Shown piece by piece: positions 58,672 through 64,000 of a stretch of DNA of 64,000 bases. The notes under the pieces were generated by a model that made no database searches, had not been told where the DNA came from, and saw only the letters and a program-made list of their open reading frames with translations. The first letter of the stretch is position 1. Each line of letters starts with the position of its first letter. Source of the stretch: Pseudoclavibacter chungangensis (GTDB lineage: Bacteria; Actinomycetota; Actinomycetes; Actinomycetales; Microbacteriaceae); the NCBI RefSeq assembly GCF_013410545.1, contig NZ_JACCFV010000001.1:248001-312000 (forward strand). Direction: 5' to 3'. The position numbers and the translations under genes are program-made.

Positions 58672-60825
58672 GTGCGTGTTGGTGTCGTGAGCGTCGAGAG
58701 CTCGCGGAGTGCCCCACCGAAGCGGGCGCCCGAGCGGCCGTCGCGATACCGGGCGGACCTGCAGGGCCTGCGCGCGCTCGCCTCGCTCCTCGTCGTCACG
58801 TACCACACCTGGGTTGGCACCGTCTCCGGCGGCGTCGACATCTTCTTCGTCGTGACCGGCATGCTCATCACGACGACGCTCCTGGGCGGTCTCGAACGGA
58901 CGGGACGCGTCGACGTCCGCGGGTTCGTCGGACGCCTCGCCGGGCGGCTGCTGCCGCTCGCGGGCATCGTCCTCGCGCTCGTGTCGATCGGGGTGCTCGT
59001 CGCCTGGCCCGTCTTCCGTTGGGAGGGCACGTTCCAGCAGGTGTTCGCGTCCGCGACCTACTGGGAGAACTGGCTGCTCGCGGACCTGTCGACCGACTAC
59101 CTCGCGCAGGGCGCAGACAAGTCACCCGTCCAGCACTTCTGGGCCATGTCCGTGCAGGGGCAGTTCTACCTCATCTGGGCCGGGCTGTTCGTGCTCGTCG
59201 CACTGCTGGCGCGAACGTTCTCGGGTCGGAGTCCGCGTCGCATCGCCTTCGCCGTCGTCGGGGCCGTCACCCTCGCGTCCTCCTGCTGGGCGGTCTACGG
59301 CATCATCACCGACCCCGTCTTCACGTACTTCGACACGTTCGCGCGACTCTGGGAGTTCGGCCTCGGGGCACTCGTCGCGATCGTGGCCGATCGGCTCGCG
59401 CTCCCGCGTGCCGTTCGGGTCGGTCTCGGTGTCGCCGGTCTCGCGCTCATCCTCTCGGCGGGACTCCTGCCCGCCGCCTGGCACTACCCGGGGCTCGTCG
59501 CGCTCTGGCCCGCCGGTGGTGCCGTCGCCCTCCTGCTGAGCCATCGCGCCGGTGACGACCGGCCCGGCCCGGTGACGCGCCTGCTCGCGTGGCGCCCCCT
59601 CTCGACGCTCGGCAACTACTCGTACGGCCTCTACCTGTTCGGTTGGCCCGTGCTCGTCGCCTACCACACGCTCTTCCCCGGCACCGCCGAGGTCGGGCCG
59701 GTCGCGGGCACGGTCGTCATCGTCGTCTCGCTCGTCCTCGCGGTCGTCACGATCCGTGGGCTGAAGCTCTTCGAGGCGCTGTTCGCGCGCCACCGACCGC
59801 CCGCGCTGCGGACGGTCTCCCCGTTCGCGGGTCTCGTCCCGCTGATCGCCATCGCGAGCCTTCTCGCGCCCATGACGACGACGCCCGCCCCCACTGAGCA
59901 GCGCCAGGTGTCGGCCGCCGCGGACGACGTCGACCAGCCGTCGCCGATCGTCGAGTACGACAACGTCGAGCAATTGCAGACGGACATCCGCTCGGCGCTC
60001 GCATCGGAGCAGCTTCCCGACGAACTCGACCCCGGCTTCGGCGACGCATCGCGCGTACCCGAGTGGATCGACGACGAGTGCGCCACCGTCGATGCCTCGA
60101 ACGTCGACCGGTGCCGGTACTCCGACGGCGACGGGGCGCAGGGCGAGATCGTGGTGATCGGCGATTCGCAGGCCGTCAGCTGGATGCCGGGGCTGCGGGC
60201 AGCGGTCGACGGTCGCGCGTCGATCCAGCTCCTCACGCGAGAGATGTGCCCGGTCTCGACCGTGCCCGTCTCGTCCGCCTGGCAGGGGATCGACGCGCAG
60301 CAGGCGTGCCTCGAGCACAACGAATGGACGATGAACGAGATCCGTGAGCGTCAACCACTGCTCGTCGTCATGAGCTTCGGGGTGTGGCGTTCGGCACGCG
60401 TGCAGGACGTCGACGACGCGGCGGCGGGCATCGACGAGCTCGTCGCGGGAACGCGGCCGTACCTCGCGGAGTTGCAGGCGCTCGGGCAGCCCACGGTCTG
60501 GCTGGATTCGCCCCCGCCGGGTGTCCCGCGGGACGAGTGCGCGCTCGCGCGAACAGCCGAACAGTACGACGAGTCGTGCATCCGCTCGGTCGACCAGGAG
60601 GGGGTCTGGCGTATCCAGGGGCTCGCGGGGGCGGCCGCCGAGTACGGGATCCCGTTCGAGAGCACCACGTCGTGGTTCTGTGACACGCAGAGCGGCTTCT
60701 GTCCCGCGTACGTCCGCGACATCGCGGTGCAGGCCGACGGCAGCCACCTCACGTGGGGCATGTCGAGGGCGCTCGCGCCCATGATCGACTCGGCGCTCGA
60801 GCTCGAACTCGTGCTCACCCCCTGA
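58672..60825 (+). CDS. OafA/YrhL-type acyltransferase with C-terminal SGNH domain
   Basis: About 717 residues. The N-terminal acyltransferase-3 domain (about 20-400) begins YRADLQGLRALASLLVVTYH with the catalytic histidine at H45 and FFVVTGMLITTT, followed by about ten helices. A soluble SGNH-like domain (about 440-715) has GDSQAVSW (GDSQ rather than GDSH; serine near 499) and a late ADGSHLT. Such proteins O-acetylate cell-wall or surface polysaccharides. The start is uncertain: GTG 58672 follows GGGGG, GTG 58687 is an alternative. It lies between the str and S10 operons with its own signals. Confidence 0.85.
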   Translation: MRVGVVSVESSRSAPPKRAPERPSRYRADLQGLRALASLLVVTYHTWVGTVSGGVDIFFVVTGMLITTTLLGGLERTGRVDVRGFVGRLAGRLLPLAGIVLALVSIGVLVAWPVFRWEGTFQQVFASATYWENWLLADLSTDYLAQGADKSPVQHFWAMSVQGQFYLIWAGLFVLVALLARTFSGRSPRRIAFAVVGAVTLASSCWAVYGIITDPVFTYFDTFARLWEFGLGALVAIVADRLALPRAVRVGLGVAGLALILSAGLLPAAWHYPGLVALWPAGGAVALLLSHRAGDDRPGPVTRLLAWRPLSTLGNYSYGLYLFGWPVLVAYHTLFPGTAEVGPVAGTVVIVVSLVLAVVTIRGLKLFEALFARHRPPALRTVSPFAGLVPLIAIASLLAPMTTTPAPTEQRQVSAAADDVDQPSPIVEYDNVEQLQTDIRSALASEQLPDELDPGFGDASRVPEWIDDECATVDASNVDRCRYSDGDGAQGEIVVIGDSQAVSWMPGLRAAVDGRASIQLLTREMCPVSTVPVSSAWQGIDAQQACLEHNEWTMNEIRERQPLLVVMSFGVWRSARVQDVDDAAAGIDELVAGTRPYLAELQALGQPTVWLDSPPPGVPRDECALARTAEQYDESCIRSVDQEGVWRIQGLAGAAAEYGIPFESTTSWFCDTQSGFCPAYVRDIAVQADGSHLTWGMSRALAPMIDSALELELVLTP

Positions 60826-60944
60826 CCCGGCCGTCCGTCACGCGAGGCAACGGACGACGACCGACGCACGGAACGTTCAGACTCGTCCGGAAAGATCTCC
60901 TCCGGTCGCGATCGCGATCGTTCCACACGACCGACGGAGCATCC

Positions 60945-61142
60945 ATGGGACTTCTCGACGACGCAGGTAAATTCCTCAACAGCGACCAGGGCGAGCAGCT
61001 CAGCGACCAGGCCATCCAGGCCGGGTCCGACGCCGCCAACAAGGCGACCGGCGACAAGTACGCGGAGCAGATCGGTCAGGCCGGCCAGTTCGCCGACGAC
61101 CACGTCGGCAACGAGGGCTCGCAGGGCAACCAGGGCGCCTAG
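60945..61142 (+). CDS. MT0933-like small antitoxin-family protein
   Basis: A 65-residue acidic, Gly/Gln/Asp-rich helical protein: MGLLDDAGKFLNSDQGEQ, then KATGDKYAEQIGQAGQFAD. It resembles the MT0933/Rv0909 antitoxin family. No toxin gene is adjacent, so it may be an orphan or act outside a toxin-antitoxin pair. ATG 60945 after CGGAG; followed by a clear terminator. Confidence 0.65.
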   Translation: MGLLDDAGKFLNSDQGEQLSDQAIQAGSDAANKATGDKYAEQIGQAGQFADDHVGNEGSQGNQGA

Positions 61143-61168
61143 CCCACACGCTCGCGACACCGCCACGG

Positions 61169-61197
61169 ACGCCCCGGACCATCGGTCCGGGGCGTTC
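61169..61197 (+). terminator. terminator after the small antitoxin-like gene
   Basis: Perfect 12-bp stem ACGCCCCGGACC/GGTCCGGGGCGT with an ATC loop and TTCTC tail, insulating the S10 operon. Confidence 0.88.
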
Positions 61198-61243
61198 TCG
61201 CATGCCGGGCGTGTCGCCCGGCACGGCGCGCGACACGCCCGGG

Positions 61244-61273
61244 TTGCACGAACTTCGGGACCCGGTCTAAACT
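61244..61273 (+). promoter_or_regulatory. predicted S10 operon promoter
   Basis: TTGCAC (61244-61249) and TAAACT (61268-61273) with an 18-bp spacer. It leaves a leader of about 295 nt (to 61575) before rpsJ in which no gene is supported; S10 leaders are sites of L4 autoregulation in some bacteria, but no specific structure was identified. Confidence 0.7.
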
Positions 61274-61575
61274 CGGGTGTTCAGTATTTCGGGTCGGCAC
61301 GCGAGTGTCACGTGCCCGGATCACTGCCAGTTCGTGTGTGACCGCCCGAGACTCCCACGGAGTCGAGCGCGCAGGTCCCGCCGCTGGCAGCAGAGCGCAG
61401 CTCCGGTCGCACCGGGATCCCCATCCCGCGCACCGTACCCTCCGACGCTCACGCACGCGTGCGGCGGCGGGGGATTTGACAGAAGAACAGTGGTGCGAAC
61501 ACCAGGACCCGCGGCAACCCCTCGGGTATGCACACGAGGCCGCCGCGGCGGCGAGTGACAGAGAGAGAGCAGGCT

Positions 61576-61884
61576 ATGGCGGGACAGAAGATCCGCATTC
61601 GACTCAAGTCGTACGACCACGAGGTCATCGACAACTCGGCACGCAAGATCGTCGACACGGTGACCCGTGCCGGCGCCTCGGTCATCGGCCCGGTGCCGCT
61701 CCCCACGGAGAAGGACGTGGTCTGCGTGATCCGTTCTCCCCACAAGTACAAGGACAGCCGTGAGCACTTCGAGATGCGCACGCACAAGCGACTGATCGAC
61801 ATCGTCGACCCGACGCCGAAGGCGGTCGACTCGCTCATGCGCCTCGACCTCCCGGCCGACGTCAACATCGAGATCAAGCTCTAG
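61576..61884 (+). CDS. rpsJ: 30S ribosomal protein S10
   Basis: 102 residues, normal S10 ([19 protein letters not shown] start, RTHKRLIDI near the middle). ATG 61576; a 16-codon upstream extension is not conserved. First gene of the S10 operon. Confidence 0.98.
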   Translation: MAGQKIRIRLKSYDHEVIDNSARKIVDTVTRAGASVIGPVPLPTEKDVVCVIRSPHKYKDSREHFEMRTHKRLIDIVDPTPKAVDSLMRLDLPADVNIEIKL

Positions 61885-61892
61885 AGGAACAC

Positions 61893-62546
61893 ATGTCTAC
61901 CGCTACCAAGGCATACAAGGGCCTGCTGGGCACCAAGCTCGGCATGACCCAGGTCTGGGACGACGCAGGCAAGCTCGTCCCGGTCACCGTCATCCAGGTG
62001 CCGACCAACGTCGTCACCCAGGTGCTGACCGAGGACGCCCAGGGCTACAGCGCGATCCAGATCGCCGCAGGCGCCATCGACCCCCGCAAGGTGAACGCAC
62101 CCGCCGCCGGCCAGTTCAAGAAGGCCGACGTCACCCCGCGCCGTCACCTCACCGAGATCCGCACCCCCGACGCCGACACCTACACGGTCGGCCAGGAGCT
62201 CGACGCCACGGTCTTCGAGGCCGGCGCCAAGATCGACGTCGTCGGGACGTCGAAGGGCAAGGGCTTCGCCGGTGTCATGAAGCGCCACAACTTCAAGGGC
62301 GTCTCGGCATCGCACGGTGCACACAAGAACCACCGCAAGCCCGGTTCGATCGGTGCCTCCGCCACCCCGAGCCGCGTCTTCAAGGGCACGCGCATGGCCG
62401 GCCGTATGGGCGGCGACCGCGTGACCGTCCAGAACCTCACCGTCCACGCCGTGGACGCCGAGCGCGGGCTGCTGCTCGTCAAGGGCGCCGTTCCCGGCGC
62501 CAAGGGACGACTCGTGTTCGTCCGCAACGCAGTGAAGGGGGCCTAG
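61893..62546 (+). CDS. rplC: 50S ribosomal protein L3
   Basis: 217 residues with the L3 signatures [13 protein letters not shown] and [17 protein letters not shown], and [23 protein letters not shown] ribosome-binding site overlaps the rpsJ stop. Confidence 0.98.
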   Translation: MSTATKAYKGLLGTKLGMTQVWDDAGKLVPVTVIQVPTNVVTQVLTEDAQGYSAIQIAAGAIDPRKVNAPAAGQFKKADVTPRRHLTEIRTPDADTYTVGQELDATVFEAGAKIDVVGTSKGKGFAGVMKRHNFKGVSASHGAHKNHRKPGSIGASATPSRVFKGTRMAGRMGGDRVTVQNLTVHAVDAERGLLLVKGAVPGAKGRLVFVRNAVKGA

Positions 62547-62550
62547 CCAC

Positions 62551-63459
62551 ATGGCTGACACCACCATCGACGTCCTCGACGCCGCCGGCAAGAAGTCCGG
62601 CACCGTCGAGCTGCCCGGCGCCGTCTTCGACGCCACGACGAACGTTCCGCTCCTGCACCAGGTCGTCACGGCCCAGCTCGCCGCCGCCCGCCAGGGAACG
62701 CACAAGGCGAAGAACCGCGGCGAGGTCTCCGGTTCGGGTCGCAAGCCGTTCAAGCAGAAGGGCACCGGCCGCGCCCGTCAGGGTTCGGTCCGTATGCCGC
62801 AGCACACCGGCGGTGGCGTCGTCCACGGCCCCGTGCCGCGCGACTACGCCCAGCGCACCCCCAAGAAGATGATCGCGGCGGCGCTGCTCGGCGCCATCAG
62901 CGACCGCGCCCGCGGCGGCCACGTGCACGTCGTCTCCTCGCTCGTCGAGGGCGACGCCCCGTCGACCAAGCAGGCCGCGGCAGCGATCGCGCAGTTCAGC
63001 GACGGACGCAACGTGCTCGTCGTCATCGACCGCTCCGACGAGCTCTCGCTCAAGTCGGTGCGCAACATCCCCGCGCTCCACGTCATCTTCGCGGACCAGC
63101 TCAACGCGTACGACGTGCTCGTCGCTGCGGACATCGTCTTCACGAAGCAGGCCTTCGACGCCTTCGTCGAGAGCAAGACGGCCTCGGTCGCTCCCGCCGC
63201 CGCGGCTGGTCCTGCCGCCGCTGCGTCGGCCGCCGCGCCCGTCGAGGCAGACGCCGATCACACCGACGGCGCAGCCCCGCTCGCGGACGGTTCCGCGCCC
63301 GTGGGATTCGACATCAAGGGCAACAAGGACTCGATGCTCTTCCACCGGCCCTCGAGCCGCTGGTACGAGAGCACGGTCGCCGAGGTGTGGTTCCGCACCG
63401 CAGAGGACGCCGAGGCCGCAGGCTTCACCGAGGCCGGCGCGAACAAGGAAGGTAAGTGA
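62551..63459 (+). CDS. rplD: 50S ribosomal protein L4 with C-terminal sunset-like domain
   Basis: 302 residues, against about 200-220 for ordinary L4. Residues 1-208 are complete L4, including the tunnel loop [19 protein letters not shown]. An Ala/Pro-rich linker (209-250) follows, and residues 252-292 ([19 protein letters not shown] then [22 protein letters not shown]) resemble the small sunset domain of actinobacterial surface and nuclease proteins. The fusion is in frame, with no frameshift. Coupled to rplW by a one-base overlap. Confidence 0.95.
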   Translation: MADTTIDVLDAAGKKSGTVELPGAVFDATTNVPLLHQVVTAQLAAARQGTHKAKNRGEVSGSGRKPFKQKGTGRARQGSVRMPQHTGGGVVHGPVPRDYAQRTPKKMIAAALLGAISDRARGGHVHVVSSLVEGDAPSTKQAAAAIAQFSDGRNVLVVIDRSDELSLKSVRNIPALHVIFADQLNAYDVLVAADIVFTKQAFDAFVESKTASVAPAAAAGPAAAASAAAPVEADADHTDGAAPLADGSAPVGFDIKGNKDSMLFHRPSSRWYESTVAEVWFRTAEDAEAAGFTEAGANKEGK

Positions 63460-63758
63460 TGAGCGCCAACAACAAGGCACCGCACGACGTGATCATCGCT
63501 CCCGTCGTCTCGGAGAAGAGCTACAGCCTCATCGACCAGGGCAAGTACACGTTCATCGTGGACCCGTCCTCGAACAAGATCGAGATCCGCCAGGCGATCG
63601 AGAAGATCTTCGACGTCGAGGTCGCCTCGGTCAACACGCTCAACCGCAAGGGTAAGACGCGCCGCACGCGCTTCGGCACCGGCAAGCGCAAGGACACCAA
63701 GCGCGCCATCGTGACGCTGAAGTCCGGCTCGATCGACATCTTCTCGAACGCCGGCTAA
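63459..63758 (+). CDS. rplW: 50S ribosomal protein L23
   Basis: 99 residues ([14 protein letters not shown], then [20 protein letters not shown]). ATG 63459 overlaps the rplD stop by one base; a GTG directly before it is less likely. Confidence 0.97.
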   Translation: MSANNKAPHDVIIAPVVSEKSYSLIDQGKYTFIVDPSSNKIEIRQAIEKIFDVEVASVNTLNRKGKTRRTRFGTGKRKDTKRAIVTLKSGSIDIFSNAG

Positions 63759-63783
63759 TCGGAACACAGAGGACGAACCACAC

Positions 63784-64000
63784 ATGGCTATTCGCAACTA
63801 CAAGCCCACGACCCCCGGTCGTCGCGGCGCCTCGGTTTCCGAGTTCACCGAGATCACCCGGTCGACGCCCGAGAAGTCGCTGCTCCGCCCCCTCTCGAAG
63901 TCGGGCGGCCGCAACAACCAGGGCCGCATCACGACCCGCCACATCGGTGGCGGCCACAAGCGCCAGTACCGCGTCATCGACTTCCGTCGGAACGACAAGG
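63784..64000 (+). CDS. rplB: 50S ribosomal protein L2, N-terminal part
   Basis: First 72 codons of L2 ([37 protein letters not shown]), cut by the window end. GAGGAC ribosome-binding site upstream. Confidence 0.97.
   Translation, partial: MAIRNYKPTTPGRRGASVSEFTEITRSTPEKSLLRPLSKSGGRNNQGRITTRHIGGGHKRQYRVIDFRRNDK

Overview
The window is a very GC-rich chromosomal segment of an actinomycete. The gene set and the protein sequences fit Micrococcales, most likely the family Microbacteriaceae. That placement is inferred from sequence character and the actinobacterial forms of RpoB, RpoC and the ribosomal proteins, not from a database search. GTG and TTG starts are common, co-transcribed genes are joined by ATGA or GTGA overlaps, and genes are often separated by perfect GC-rich hairpins. 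No rRNA, tRNA, CRISPR array or transposase was seen.

Layout. 0-5.4 kb: the N-terminus of an AcoR-like regulator divergent from an acetoin reductase (budC), then a minus-strand operon (TPR protein, SprT-like metalloprotein, threonine aldolase), a pentapeptide-repeat protein and a spermidine-synthase-like protein. 5.5-11 kb: a Fur-family regulator with catalase, type I asparaginase and a gluconate permease. 11-16 kb: a 4-coumarate-CoA-ligase-like enzyme, an accessory clpP pair with a PopR/ClgR-like regulator that ends in LAA, and an AI-2E-family membrane protein with a coding minisatellite tail. 16-21 kb: an SDR and a metallo-beta-lactamase-fold hydrolase, then a Ser/Thr kinase translationally coupled to a secreted, membrane-anchored protein of unknown function. 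21.3-31.9 kb: one tightly coupled nine-gene operon (aldo/keto reductase, M20 amidohydrolase, complete oligopeptide-type ABC importer, two LLM flavin monooxygenases, DUF1684 protein). It looks like uptake and oxidative cleavage of an unidentified amidated or sulfur-containing compound.

32-35.8 kb holds the most unusual part: two tandem two-gene modules, each a small protein overlapping by 25 nt a 434-438 residue protein with an HExxH zincin motif. The outer ends of the two modules are nearly identical, while a central block of about 1 kb, spanning the junction between the two genes, has diverged. This pattern suggests a protease/effector and its cognate partner diversifying as a unit. 36-42.8 kb is mixed: DoxX, an unknown protein, a PLP decarboxylase, a TetR regulator with its operator over its own start codon, a DoxX-like protein, and an HNH endonuclease whose likely 5' end is out of frame across a G7 tract.

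42.8-64 kb is the core transcription/translation block: rpoB-rpoC, a three-gene insert of membrane or unknown proteins, rpsL-rpsG-fusA-tuf, an OafA-type acyltransferase and a small MT0933-like antitoxin, then the start of the S10 operon (rpsJ-rplC-rplD-rplW-rplB, cut by the window edge). RplD carries an extra C-terminal sunset-like domain. RpoB and RpsL have drug-sensitive residues at the classical rifampicin and streptomycin positions.
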